DNA of 64,000 nucleotides. It comes from Aradus depressus (taxonomy: Eukaryota > Arthropoda > Insecta > Hemiptera > Aradidae). Positions 32,595 to 42,665 of this stretch are shown here, piece after piece. The position numbers were made by a program, and so were the translations under genes. The stretch spans positions 22,371,079-22,435,078 of the forward strand of contig OY759215.1 in the NCBI GenBank assembly GCA_963662175.1, read 5' to 3'. The notes under the pieces were generated by a model that saw only the letters and a program-made list of their open reading frames with translations, did not search any database and had not been told where the DNA came from. Positions within the stretch are counted from its first letter, which is position 1, and each line of letters starts with the position of its first letter.

Positions 32595-32752
32595 TCGTAA
32601 TAATTATATTTATTTCCGTTAAACCATAACATGGTAATAGGATACGTCATAATGTATACATTAAGATAGCTTATAAATTAAATACGTAAACAGATATTAA
32701 CTATTAGAGTCAAACATACATGTGATTAATAATAACAATACTATTAAAAAAA
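32595..32752 (-). mobile_element. LINE 3'-tail family, partial
   Basis: 'atttccgttaaaccataaca', 'taataggatacgtcataatg' and 'gattaataataacaatacta' match 24190-24530. It joins SINE-A directly at 'aaaaaag'. Confidence 0.55.
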
Positions 32753-32976
32753 GCCGTGAACACGCCATCCTGTGGATGGAACGTTAAGCCATGGTCCCAA
32801 GCCTATGTCAGGTAATCGTTAAAGACCCCTACCCTAGGTGAATAAATATTTAGAACTCCCACAGTAGAGTCGGGCTCATGTCCACCAAAGTGACAAAAGA
32901 GCGCTCTGGTAGTGGGCGATATGACCTCGTAGTTAAAGCCCGGGCATGAGTCATAAAACCTAACCTAACCTAACTT
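32753..32976 (+). mobile_element. SINE-A, 5'-truncated, mosaic
   Basis: It begins within the body ('gccgtgaacacgccatcctg') and ends 'cctaacctaacctaac'. The first 75 bases match the copy at 38842 with one difference. From about 32826 on, it is identical to the copy at 37933 for roughly 145 bases, so it is a mosaic of two subfamilies. Confidence 0.9.
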
Positions 32977-33029
32977 TAAAAAATATAAATTATTCTAATT
33001 GTTAAACTAACATTATTGAAATATTATGT

Positions 33030-33560
33030 AATCCTAAAAATATTTTTAAAAATGTGTCTACTAAAGCCACTCTGGATGTATGGCTCACAAATCTACGGTT
33101 CGGCTAAAATATCTAACCTGAAACGTATCCAGGTTTACCAGTCAAAGACACTCAGACTCATTACACAATGCCCACCATACGTAAGTAACAGAACACTTCA
33201 CAATGACCTCATGATAAACACAGTACACGACACAATTCAGGACCTTTACAGACGTTTCCACAGCAAATTGCACTCACACCCAAATCCATACATCCACTCA
33301 CTTTCTTCACCACACTTGCCACACAATCCTCCCAGGAGATAGAAGAGGAGGTGGAATAGTGACTTAATATAATCCGAAATTACAACCCCCCACTTCTTGT
33401 AACAAAATCATAATATCGCTATTCATTGATAATAACCATAATATTCATTGTTTTAAATTTCGCCCTGAGGAGCTACCGCTGGGTGGCCTTCCTCTCTCAC
33501 GCCAATCAAGTCATCCACATTCAATGAAGTCCTCTTGGTAGCTGGTTGTTGCGTCATGGT
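33030..33560 (+). pseudogene. Jockey-like ORF2 C-terminus and 3' UTR
   Basis: The plus frame 33016-33342 carries KPLWMYGSQIYGSAKISNLK, then RIQVYQSKTLRLITQCPPYV and SNRTLHNDL. This is the canonical Jockey block after the RT thumb (family form: KPIWTYGIQLWGSAKxSNLxRIQxxQSKxLRxIxxAPxYVSNxxLHxDL). It ends HLPHNPPRR before a stop, followed by KRRWNSDL read-through, close to the natural ORF2 end. The following 200 bp, with 'gggtggccttcctctctcac', is the probable UTR, also seen at 13246-13320. The RT palm is absent and the first ~15 codons are not family sequence. It is the best preserved Jockey tail in the window. Confidence 0.85.
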
Positions 33561-33697
33561 AACAGTTGCGACCAAGGTACAGTGGAGTTTATTTATTTTT
33601 TCAAACCTTAGCTAATATGTCATTTTAAACTGCTATTGTACAAGCAAGTGCTTTTTTTCATGATTTTTTACCCCAATGACACGTACATATCTCATTA

Positions 33698-33830
33698 TTA
33701 TTTTTTTTTTTTTTTTTTTTTTATTTTTTTTTTTTTTTTAGGTAATAATAATAATAATCTTTATTCCATTTGAAATAAAATACATTTCATTGGAAGGAGT
33801 TCAGCCAGCCTTCTTAAATAAAATTGAAAG
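33698..33830 (-). mobile_element. LINE 3' end with AAT tail
   Basis: On minus, 'ggctggctgaactccttcca' leads to AATAAAG and a run of ATT repeats and then A's (the T runs at 33698-33740 on plus). Typical of a retrotransposon 3' terminus. The parent is unknown. Confidence 0.5.
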
Positions 33831-34565
33831 ATATAAAAAAGAATATACAAGTGAGAATAAATTTAAAAAAAAAAATAAGCTAAGAATAAGCTACAGTGAA
33901 AAAAAAAAATAATAATAAAAAAAAAAAAAAGAATTGAAAATTGACATGGTTAAGTATTGTGATGAAATAATTATATTTAAAAAATGGATAAATATGGAAA
34001 TACAAATTAAAAAATTGCTTCCTCTTGAATTTGGAAATAAGGCAATCAATAATAATATTTAAAACTATATTACAATAAATCCTGAGATTAGAAAAAACTA
34101 AAAAAAAAATAAAACACGGTCACAGAAAAAATTGAAAAACAAAGAATGCAACATTATTGCTTATATAGATACCAATCTCTTAGCAAGGGTTGACCTTACT
34201 GGTCCACACATAAACGGTATATACATACACATACATATACACGCTCATATATATGTATAGAGACAGATATCATAATATATAAAAGTTTATATATCAATAG
34301 AAAAAAAATATATACATAAAAAAAATAAAAAATATAAAATATACAGTACAATGAAATAATATCTATGAGCTACCCAGTATTGCTTTTCTATGTTGAAGAG
34401 CCTCAGTTAGGTAGACATAGAGAGAGGCAAGGTGGTCCAAGTATCTCATTATTTATAATCTTTTCCTATCATATGCTTGTAAAATATGAGAGCTGTACTT
34501 TTTAATTTTTTCGCGCTAATTATGCGTTTTGCCGCACTTTGCGTCAGTAGTTGGAGGACATATTA
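33831..34565. other. No gene; A+T-rich
   Basis: Long A runs and TA/CA-type iterations (34200-34320). No motif-bearing frame. Confidence 0.45.
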
Positions 34566-34569
34566 ACTT

Positions 34570-34655
34570 CAAACATACTGATGGTGATGAGACTCGAACG
34601 CACGAACTCTCGGTTGGTAGGCAGAATTACTGCCCACCCCACCACCCAATTCTCC
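34570..34655 (-). mobile_element. tRNA-like head of a third SINE type (SINE-C)
   Basis: On minus, 'gggtggtggggtgggcagta' is followed by 'ctaccaaccgagagttcg' and the B box 'gcgttcgagtctc'. A- and B-like boxes are about 45 bp apart and acceptor-stem pairing is not evident. It is unlike SINE-A or SINE-B. A single copy in the window, so either a SINE or a tRNA pseudogene. Confidence 0.4.
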
Positions 34656-34894
34656 ATTTCAGATGTTTTGTGTTCATACTTGTGAAAGTAGAGTGTAAAT
34701 TAAAGTAATAAATTCTGTAATGCATTATCATCTGTTAAACTCACAGTTCTTCATTTAATGAAACATTTAAAAAGTTAAGTTAGTTAAAATGTAAAACTGT
34801 GTTGCTTACTCAAAGTAACTGCCAAACTCTCTTCAGCTTCTCTATAATTGGAATTTATACTTCTCCAGTTATACGTAGTATAGGGATAGTTATG

Positions 34895-35217
34895 GTTAGG
34901 TTATGTTAGGTTTTATGACTCATGCTTTAACTACGAGGTCATATCGCCTACTACCAGAGCGCTCTTTCGTCACTCTGGGGGACATGAGTCCGACTCTACT
35001 GTGGGAGTTCTAAATTTTTCCTACCCCTAGGGCAGGGGTCTTTAACGAGTACCTGACATCGTACAGGCTCGGGACCATCGCTTAACTTCCCACCCGAAGG
35101 ACGGCCTACTTAAGTTTATTTTACCTATAAATAAACTAAGGGCCTAGACCGGGTTTCGAACCCACGATCTTGAGCTCAGAAGACAAGCACGCATACCACT
35201 GAGCTACCGGCGCCCTC
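34895..35217 (-). mobile_element. SINE-A, full length, 12-bp target duplication
   Basis: Flanked by 'gggatagttatg' at 34883-34894 and 35218-35229. On minus it begins 'gagggcgccggtagctcagt', with the B box 'gggttcgaaacccg' (complement near 35150) and ends 'cctaacataacctaac'. 323 bp. This copy defines both ends of the family. Confidence 0.95.
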
Positions 35218-35239
35218 GGGATAGTTATGTAATTGGTCG

Positions 35240-35830
35240 GATACTGGACGTTGAGTTTTCGTCAGAATTTTATTTGTTTCGACCCCTTGTTTCCAAAATT
35301 GAAGAATAAAATTCCTATCTGTTTGCTTATGATCATGATAACTCCATATAAAGTAAATATATCCATACGAAATGCGTTACCAAACTCATGTCACTTATTG
35401 ATTTTCAGTCGAATCTACCTAATGGAAGAGGGGTTTATTACAAAAACTCAACTCTTATTATTATCTTCTCTATATCTTTAATAATATATGCCTTATTTAT
35501 TTTTCTTTCAATTTGACTAACTAGAAGCTTAACCTCAATGAATCGACACGAATTTCCAATGGAATTTCATGTTTTCCGACCCCCAGATTCCAAAAATAAA
35601 AACAAAATTTCCTGTCTATCTGTGTGTTTGCGAACACGGTAACTCCGGTTAGAATGAATATATGGCACCTCATGAAGTCAACACCCATTGATTTACAGTG
35701 ATAACTGCCGATGTAATGATTTTCTCGTCACAAAATTTTATGTATAAGCCCGCAATAACTTGGGAACGACCAATGAGAACGGAGGGGTTCAACTCAGAAT
35801 ATATACATATAATAATATGTTCAGAATATC
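35240..35830 (-). repeat. Repeat K, minus, long copy
   Basis: It includes 'ttgattttcagtcgaatcta', 'atttcatgttttccgacccc', 'ctgtgtgtttgcgaacacgg', 'caacacccattgatttacag' and 'ggggttcaactcagaata'. The order matches the complement of 16490-16740 and 7075-7420. Confidence 0.6.
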
Positions 35831-36230
35831 CATAGACTTCAAAGAAATAGCAATAACTTACAAATAGTTGATTAATTTGCGCTGGACAAGTACACTGCCG
35901 GTACTTTTCTTTTTTTTGTGATATGGGCTTAACAATTTTTAAAAGTTTACAAAATTTAGAATATATAATTCATTCTAAAGAACACGAAAAACTTTTTATC
36001 ATCGTGGATTAAATCTTCGAAGAGTGTAAAAAAAAAACTTGCCCAAACTTTTTCCTTTTCTTCTTATATTATAAAATTTATTTTGAAATCAAATATTTCC
36101 TTTCCTCTCTAGAAATTCTTTGTTACTGGAAATGGCTTCAGGTGAGGAAGCTGTAAGGTTATATGAAGCGTCTCTGTGAATGCAAATTTTATAGGTGTGG
36201 TGAAGTGTGCTAAAGTGATAAGTGGTTACC
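35831..36230. other. No gene recognised
   Basis: Unassigned A+T-rich DNA. Confidence 0.4.
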
Positions 36231-36234
36231 CCTT

Positions 36235-36510
36235 ATGTTTTCACAGCTAATATGTACCTGCCAGAGGGTGACACTCTTATTGAAACAAATACAGAACTGT
36301 TCGGTAGGCAGACGACTTGAGCACATTTGTCTATGTAGAACATTGAATGCCATCCTCTTCTTCACCCTGTCCTCTCTATACACCCTTCTATTTTTTAGCG
36401 TCTATTTTAAAAATAATGTATGTTCTTTCCTCTTCTTCACCCTGTCCTCTCTATACACCCTTCTATTTTTTAGCGTCTATTTTAAAAATAATGTATGTTC
36501 TTCTTCTTGA
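36235..36510 (+). pseudogene. Possible LINE zinc-tail remnant with 75-bp duplication
   Basis: A 91-codon frame whose second half is a 25-codon block present twice (LFFTLSSLYTLLFFSVYFKN). An alternative frame gives SPCPLYTPFYF. Together with the upstream CLCRTLNA this resembles the 'C.C.....HLLFxCPLYxxxR' C-terminal zinc region of LINE ORF2, decayed and frameshifted. The duplicated DNA units are 36353-36427 and 36428-36502. The family call is tentative; the duplication is certain. Confidence 0.35.
36353..36502. repeat. 75-bp tandem duplication
   Basis: Unit starts 'tcctcttcttcaccctgtcc' and ends 'aaataatgtatgttctt'. The two copies appear identical, apart possibly from the last bases. Confidence 0.95.
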
Positions 36511-36554
36511 AAAAAAAAGTCGTGGTGTCTCCGGCAATCTACTTCCCCAGGACG

Positions 36555-36860
36555 AATAAATCGGATAACTTTTCGCTCGATCAATTCAGTACATCGGGTG
36601 TTATTAAGGTTTTTCAATTGAGCCCACTCTCCTGAACCCCCCTTCCCTTCAAACGATATCGCTGAAGTTTGACAGGTTATGTCCTCATTGGGCTTTGACT
36701 TTAAATATGAAATTTCATGTCGATACATTTATTACAATAGCAGTTATTTAAGTTTTTGAGTTAAGCCTCTTCGCTATTTCCCCACTTGGTCGATTTAGCT
36801 GAAAATCACCTTAGGGACAACTTCATAGGGGTTAATTCCGGCATTTCTTCTAGAGGTGTC
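36555..36860 (+). repeat. Repeat K copy
   Basis: 'tcaattcagtacatcgggtg', 'ttcaattgagcccactctcc', 'atgaaatttcatgtcgatac' and 'gagttaagcctcttcgctat' in family order. Confidence 0.65.
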
Positions 36861-36879
36861 TTCTCATTATCTTTTCCGA

Positions 36880-37360
36880 CAATATTTCGGGACTCTTACA
36901 CGTCCCTTCTTCCGGTCACTATGACTTATCCCTTCTGGACAGATCCATCGGGAAAGGGTATGGTTGGAGGTGAGGCCTGAGCCGCTGCAGTTGGGTATCC
37001 CGAGACCACTCATCTCCCCATCTCTCCAATACCACCGTTTTGGCCTGCTTCACCTGGTCTTCAGGCCGGATGGGGGTATTTACCAGATTGTCCTTCACAG
37101 CCGATGCCTTTGCGCCTTTTTCCGCCTCTTCATTTTCGTAGACACCAAAACGAAAACTACAAGCCTTCCATTCTTCCGAAATATGTATATCCATTCCAGA
37201 ATATCTCTCACTAAGGGATCATCAGCGTACGTTTTTGATCGAATGAAGGGCACTTAGGGAATCTGTACATAAGAAGATCCTTCGAACATCTTCATTCCAC
37301 CAGTGTTATAAAGCTTTCTTGATGGCAATTAGCTCGGCTGTAAAGTTGCTTGCATCTGCT
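36880..37360 (-). pseudogene. LINE RNase H domain remnant
   Basis: Minus-strand RNase H of a non-LTR retrotransposon, which removes template RNA after reverse transcription. At 37310-37355 the frame reads NFTAELIAIKKAL, the first catalytic-helix block (family form: FxAExxAIxxAL). Near 37250-37300 comes RRIFLCTDSLSAL, containing the conserved TDSLSAL aspartate. The 36919-37194 frame then has YENEEAEKGAKASAV, equivalent to the GIxGNExADxxAKxA block, and continues VKQAKTVVLERWGDEWSRDT. At least two frameshifts and internal stops. RT and zinc tail are not adjacent. Confidence 0.75.
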
Positions 37361-37379
37361 GAATAGTAATAATAAATAG

Positions 37380-37920
37380 AATAGAAAATAAATTCCTATT
37401 CAATGAATAGTAATTTTCTAGCTTTGCTTGTCAAGTAATTGCTATATCTGTGAAAATCAACATTGTGAAGTTTTGATCGATCTGTCTGTAGAAGTGTACA
37501 CTATTTTCAGAAGTGTTCTCCCTTTTTCAGAAGTTAGACTGTGTCTTGGAGGAAGCTCATGAAGTTCAGCCAACTGTTATTTCAACTTGGAAACACAAGT
37601 GGAGCAATTCTCTTTGTGGCTCCAATCTAGTTTGTACAGCTATTTTTCCTTCCTCAGAGCTCCCGTTATGTGAAACCCAACTTCCGTCTGTTATATCCAC
37701 AGAATAGAATTTTTTTCACTGGCCTGGAAATTCCAAGCGGACAAGCAGATCGGTAATAAAACCAATTCTATATGTTCCATATAGAGCCCTAAAAATTGCA
37801 AAACAATGTGAAGATTCTCCACGACAAAAAAAAATAGGTCTGATGGAAATTGATAGTTTTTGATACAATGCACAATAAAGAAAAGTAGTGCTCATTAAAA
37901 TCGAAGTAAATTTTAATTAA
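37380..37920. other. No recognised gene
   Basis: A plus frame at 37513-37707 has reasonable composition (EEAHEVQPTVISTWKHKWSN) but no family. Nothing else supported. Confidence 0.35.
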
Positions 37921-37932
37921 TCAAAGTCAACA

Positions 37933-38267
37933 GAGGGCGCCGGTAGCTTAGTGGTATGCGTGCTTGACTTCTGAGCTCAAGAACGTAGGTTCGTAACCCG
38001 ACCGAGGCCCTTATTTTATTTTATCTGGGAGGTAAAATAAACTTAAGCACGCCGTCCTTCGGATGAGATGTTAAGCGATGGTCCCGAGCCTGTACGATGT
38101 CAGGTACTTGTTAAAGACCCCTACCCTAGGTGAATAAATATTTAGAACTCCCACAGTAGAGTCGGGCTCATGTCCACCAAAGTGACAAAAGAGCGCTCTG
38201 GTAGTGGGCGATATGACCTCGTAGTTAAAGCCCGGGCATGAGTCATAAAACCTAACCTAATCTAACC
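37933..38267 (+). mobile_element. SINE-A, full length, 12-bp target duplication
   Basis: Flanked by 'tcaaagtcaaca' at 37921-37932 and 38268-38279. It begins 'gagggcgccggtagcttagt', B box 'aggttcgtaaccc', and ends 'cctaacctaatctaacc'. 335 bp. Sharp duplication and low divergence point to recent insertion. Confidence 0.95.
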
Positions 38268-38279
38268 TCAAAGTCAACA

Positions 38280-38840
38280 TTGTCGTGAGATAGGTAAAAT
38301 TATCCTATTGTGGGAAATTATTATTGTACTATAGAATTAATGACCCACTCCCATCTCTTCAAGTCATCACATTATTTTATCAAGAAACTAGAAATTAAAA
38401 AATATTAAAAATAATCAATTTTTGAGTAAGAATAAAATTCTCACTATAACGTTTAAACAATTTTATAACATTTGCACACAATTTACAAATTGACATATTT
38501 TCGAAATTTATGGTCTTTAAATTAAGCTTTCAATATGAAACTAGACATGATACATCGCCCAGAATTAAGTCGGGGTTAGAGAGAAAGAGATAGATATTAT
38601 GTTTTTAGAACGAAAAACTGCAATGGTTGTCATCACCCGAAAGTATAAAATGGTGTAAATCTAATTGTCATAATGTTCGCGTAAAAAAAAAAAATTAATC
38701 AATAAAACATTATAACAAAAAAAAAAATCAAATTAAAAATACATATACTTACATATACTAAATCAAAAATTTATAATTAAAGAAAATAATAAAACAGAAA
38801 ATATTGAAATATTGAAAAATAATGTATACACAAATATTAT
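38280..38840. other. No gene recognised
   Basis: A+T-rich, A runs near 38690 and 38720. Confidence 0.45.
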
Positions 38841-38841
38841 A

Positions 38842-39149
38842 TAGGGCGCCGGTAGCTGAGAGGTAGCGTGCTTGCATATTTAACTCATGATAGTGGGCTC
38901 GAAACCCGGCCGAGACCCTTAGGTTTTTTCTGGGAGGTGAAAAAGCCGTGAACACGCCATCCTGTGGATGGAACGCTAAGCCATGGTCCCAAGCCTATGT
39001 CAGGTAATCGTTAAAGACCCCTACCTTAGATGAATAAAAATTTATGATTCTCATAGTAGAGTCGGTTCATGTTCACCAGAGCGACGAAAGAGCACTCTGG
39101 TAGTAGGCGATATGACCTCGTATTTAAAGCTGGGCTTGAGTCACACTAA
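38842..39149 (+). mobile_element. SINE-A, full length, second subfamily
   Basis: Head 'gggcgccggtagctgagagg', B box 'gggctcgaaacccgg', then the diagnostic 'ccgtgaacacgccatcctgt' variant (instead of 'acttaagcacgccgtcctt' in 37933). The 3' end 'gggcttgagtcacactaatt' is of the CTAA type. Confidence 0.9.
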
Positions 39150-39865
39150 TTAACTACATAGGATAATAATTTACCGAAACTAGGATGCGAATGATGTTTG
39201 ATAACTGCACCCTTTTAACACGGTACTACCGACAGTTAAAAGTTGAAACATGCATGTGATCTGACCAGAAATGACACATGAATCTATCATTTTTCTTAGC
39301 AAAATCGCATAAAGATTGTATTTTAAATGTAAAAACAGTTTTTGTGGAAATACAATAGAGAACTGCTTTTGGAATTGTAGATCTGAGGTGGAAATACTCT
39401 ATAGGGAGTGTAAATATTAAACATTGCCTCGAGGGTAGAAATAGCTAGTTCCTGTGTTGAATTTTCCAATACTAGTTGGTTGGGTTGTTTGATGTAGGCT
39501 GGTCGGTTGTGGGAAGGCTTGGATCGGAATCTGAGATGGTCTCGCCTGGCATTTCGTGGTATTTTCAAACAGAGAAAACCATCCATCCCCTCCCCGCGGC
39601 CCTGAGTCTGATTCAAATGGAAACCTTACCAGTGGCCGATCGATAAATCACCATTTAGCCAGGACCGCTTCCTGTCTTTCTACCTATACATCCATCCAAC
39701 AGGAAAGATCCTCATCTCAGGATAACTGCACAAATACATATACGTTTTTTGGTCTTCAACGCGTTTGTGTCTTTATGAATGATGGAGAGCACAACTATGA
39801 AGCAAAAAAATGACATAGTCTATTGTTTTGAAGTCAGTAACATTGCGAAAAGGAGTCTCTCTTCC
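39150..39865. other. No recognised gene; coding-like minus frame
   Basis: The 97-codon minus frame at 39323-39616 is coding-like in composition (RRDHLRFRSKPSHNRPAYIK; ENSTQELAISTLEAMFN) and G+C rises at 39480-39660. No family, no convincing splice sites. Possibly a transposon or host exon remnant. Confidence 0.25.
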
Positions 39866-39867
39866 TT

Positions 39868-39985
39868 GGGCTAGTCTTAGGATTTGTGGGATCTGACATA
39901 GTGAGAGGATTGCTGAAGAAACAGGACAGAGCTAGGTGAAGTCTTAGCTATTTAACCTGCAGTCAATGATACATTTAAACCATTT
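39868..39985 (+). repeat. Repeat T, partial
   Basis: 'ctagtcttaggatttgtggg', 'gacagagctaggtgaagtct' follow the repeat T order. Confidence 0.45.
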
Positions 39986-39989
39986 TCTC

Positions 39990-40868
39990 TTTATCCATTT
40001 TCCCTGCAATCCTTCCAAGGATCCAAAACCCAATGGCCAAAAAGGGATCATTAATTTGTAAATAGAGAGAGGAGAAAACAAATTAAATGAAAAACTCTCA
40101 TCTTTTGATACATGTCCGAGTATACTTTCTGTTCTTGTTCGTATTTATTTTTGAGTACAAATGATACAGCTATACTACTTTTCGTTATTTACTATACCTA
40201 ATTAATATTTCATTGTAGTGTATAGCTATGTATTCACCATGCTTGTAATAAATATTACACGGATTAATAATTCATTTTAAACGATCCTGAACTTCCTTAT
40301 GTTATTGTACTGAGTGACCTATACTAAATTTACGATGACTTTATTTTACTTTGTAGGTAGTTTAAAAAATTTAATCATTGAAACAGTGTATTATATTATG
40401 TTATGTATTTACTCAGAGTTAGAGCTATGTGTACGATATATTGTGCGTGGGGGCAGATATGAATGGGAGAGAAGTAGAAACATTGAATGGAGTGAGCGGG
40501 TTTCCCCACAAATCTCCCCGAAACCTACTTAATTAATAATTAAACTTTATTTAATTAACTGAGATTATCGGAAGAGGATTGCCTACCCTCTCTAAAGTTG
40601 AATGCCTTTTCAGAAGAAACTTGCTCGTTTCAATTTGTGCCTCATTCGACAGAATCTCACTCCATTCCCTCGAGCAGAGGCTACTGAGCTGAGCCCTTTA
40701 GTCATTTATATGAATTTTCTTTGTTACATTACTTAAATTTTATAAAAGTGAATATTGTGCTTGGAGTATCATAACTTTTAACAGTTTTAATTCCAAATAT
40801 AAGAATTAATACCATTGAGGATTAACTGCAAAATCCGGCAAAAATTATAAAATTAAAATATATAAAAT
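39990..40868. other. No gene recognised
   Basis: No motif-bearing frame. Confidence 0.4.
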
Positions 40869-41127
40869 TTTAAAATTCTGGGGGTATTGAGGGTCAGTCA
40901 ATGAAGAAAACACTATTCAAATGCCAACGTTTCGATATATTTCATATCATCATCAGGGCCTAACTAACATGGGAGTATCAAGATTAGAAAAATATAATGG
41001 GTGATCGATTAAAATTATATATAGGTACATAAATATACATTCACTCATACAACTCCACATAAATACATATATACATCCTAATACATTCACATACATATAC
41101 ACATTGATGAACAACAAGGAAACTTAC

Positions 41128-41826
41128 TGTTGGGTTTGGGTACAGGTTAATGAGAACTTAGAGTAGAGCAACAGATATATTTATTTGGTCAACACCCTTA
41201 TTACAAAACCGCGTGGTAACGAACACAAAGTCAGTTGTTCAATAATAAGTCCCATACCGCGTGGGAACTACACAAGTCACTCACTTACTGTGCTTGGTAA
41301 CAGACGACTCACTTTATACCCGCGTGGTAATAACCAACTCACTTCCGCATGGTAACTAACGACTCACCTTATACCCGCGTGGTAATAAGGACGAATCCAT
41401 TCCGCACACCGCGTGCTGGCTCGACCCAGACTCTCAGTCCACCCCGCGTGGCGACCAACTGGTCCCTCTCGTTGTTAAGAGACGACTCACTTTATACCCG
41501 CGTGGTAATAACCAACTCACTTCCGCATGGTAACTAACGACTCACCTTATACCCGCGTGGTAATAAGGACGAATCCATTCCGCACACCGCGTGCTGGCTC
41601 GACCCAGACTCTCAGTCCACCCCGCGTGGGCGACCAACTGGTCCCTCTCGTTGTTAAGAGACGACTCACTTTATACCCGCGTGGTAACAGCCAACTCAAC
41701 CAACTCAGTCCACCCCGCGTGGTGCCCAACTGTTTACTGACTCATGTAGTTCAAGAGTCCCGCCGACTCCTATCGATTGTCTCGGCGTGTTCCCGAATTC
41801 ACCCACACTCAACTCGCGACTTAACA
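41128..41826. mobile_element. Solo LTR of a retrotransposon
   Basis: 699 bp beginning TGTTGGG and ending CTTAACA, so it has the TG...CA termini of LTRs. It is flanked by the 5-bp duplication CTTAC (41123-41127 and 41827-41831). No gag-pol is present, as expected after recombination between two LTRs. It contains an internal 178-179-bp duplication and many copies of 'tttatacccgcgtggtaa'. G+C is much higher than in its surroundings. A 5-bp duplication fits Gypsy, BEL or Copia. Confidence 0.85.
41302..41735. repeat. 178-bp tandem units within the LTR
   Basis: Units start 'gacgactcactttataccc' at about 41303, 41481 and 41660; the third is truncated. The first two differ by one inserted G and little else. 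Each unit contains several shorter 'cccgcgtgg' motifs. Confidence 0.9.
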
Positions 41827-42007
41827 CTTACTATGAATATAGATGGTTGAGGAGAAGGCATGAAGACTGTGAGGTCTTACGTTCAACTAAGGGTACAGAA
41901 GGGTAGAGGGTAACAGATAATAAATCCGGGGAAAACCCCAGTTAACGGGACTTAAATTTGAAGAGAACTACTTACTGGCTAACAGATATTTTACTATGTG
42001 ACGAAAA

Positions 42008-42160
42008 TTTTTATTTTTATTTTAAATTTTATTTTTTATTTTATTATGTATTATTTCATTTTCGGTAAGTGTCACTTCTGTCTAAAATTCTTCATTTAAT
42101 TGATAAGTTAAATTATGTTACTATTTATATAATTATGAGTTTTTATTTTATTATTTTTTT
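42008..42160. other. Spacer of palindrome P2
   Basis: 153 bp, extremely A+T-rich, non-coding, between the two 432-bp arms. Confidence 0.85.
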
Positions 42161-42592
42161 TTTTCGTCACATAGTAAAATATCTGTTAGCCAGTAAGTAG
42201 TTCTCTTCAAATTTAAGTCCCGTTAACTGGGGTTTTCCCCGGATTTATTATCTGTTACCCTCTACCCTTCTGTACCCTTAGTTGAACGTAAGACCTCACA
42301 GTCTTCATGCCTTCTCCTCAACCATCTATATTCATAGTAAGTTTCCTTGTTGTTCATCAATGTGTATATGTATGTGAATGTATTAGGATGTATATATGTA
42401 TTTATGTGGAGTTGTATGAGTGAATGTATATTTATGTACCTATATATAATTTTAATCGATCACCCATTATATTTTTCTAATCTTGATACCCCCATGTTTG
42501 TTAGGCCCTGATGATGATATGAAATATATCGAAACGTTGGCATTTGAATAGTGTTTTCTTAATTGACTGACCCTCAATACCCCCAGAATTTT
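42161..42592 (-). repeat. Right arm of palindrome P2, uninterrupted
   Basis: 432 bp, nearly the exact complement of the left arm with few substitutions (for example 'aattgactgacc' against 'ggtcagtcaatg'). It reads straight through 'ggtttacctt'-type junction sequence where the LTR sits in the other arm ('tcatagtaagtttccttgtt'). Confidence 0.95.
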
Positions 42593-42639
42593 GAATTCTA
42601 CAGTCGCTAGCAAACATCTACATTAAAATATATGTGAAT

Positions 42640-42665
42640 TGGCTCTTATTGGACTTTCTTATACC
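42640..42665. mobile_element. MITE-M, left terminus, cut by LINE
   Basis: 'ttggactttcttatacc' (42649-42665) is repeated as 'ttgaactttcttatacc' at 43235-43251. It is the target duplication created by the LINE insertion within the MITE end. Confidence 0.7.

Larger units (their letters stand above)
40872..42007 (+). repeat. Left arm of large palindrome P2, interrupted by solo LTR
   Basis: The arm is 40872-41127 plus 41832-42007. It is the near-complement of 42161-42592. After removing the LTR (699 bp) and one 5-bp duplication it is 432 bp, exactly the length of the right arm. Landmarks are 'aaaattctgggggtattgag', 'caacgtttcgatatatttca', 'aggggtagagggtaac'-type sequence and 'ctggctaacagatattttac'. 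Confidence 0.95.

Noticed and set aside
32960..32976. Interstitial telomeric repeat
   Set aside because: Only three CCTAA-type units, always at the end of a SINE-A copy, so it is an element tail and not a telomere remnant.
37933..38008. tRNA gene
   Set aside because: A and B boxes are present but this is the head of SINE-A: stems do not pair properly, the body continues for 260 bp, and the same head recurs many times.
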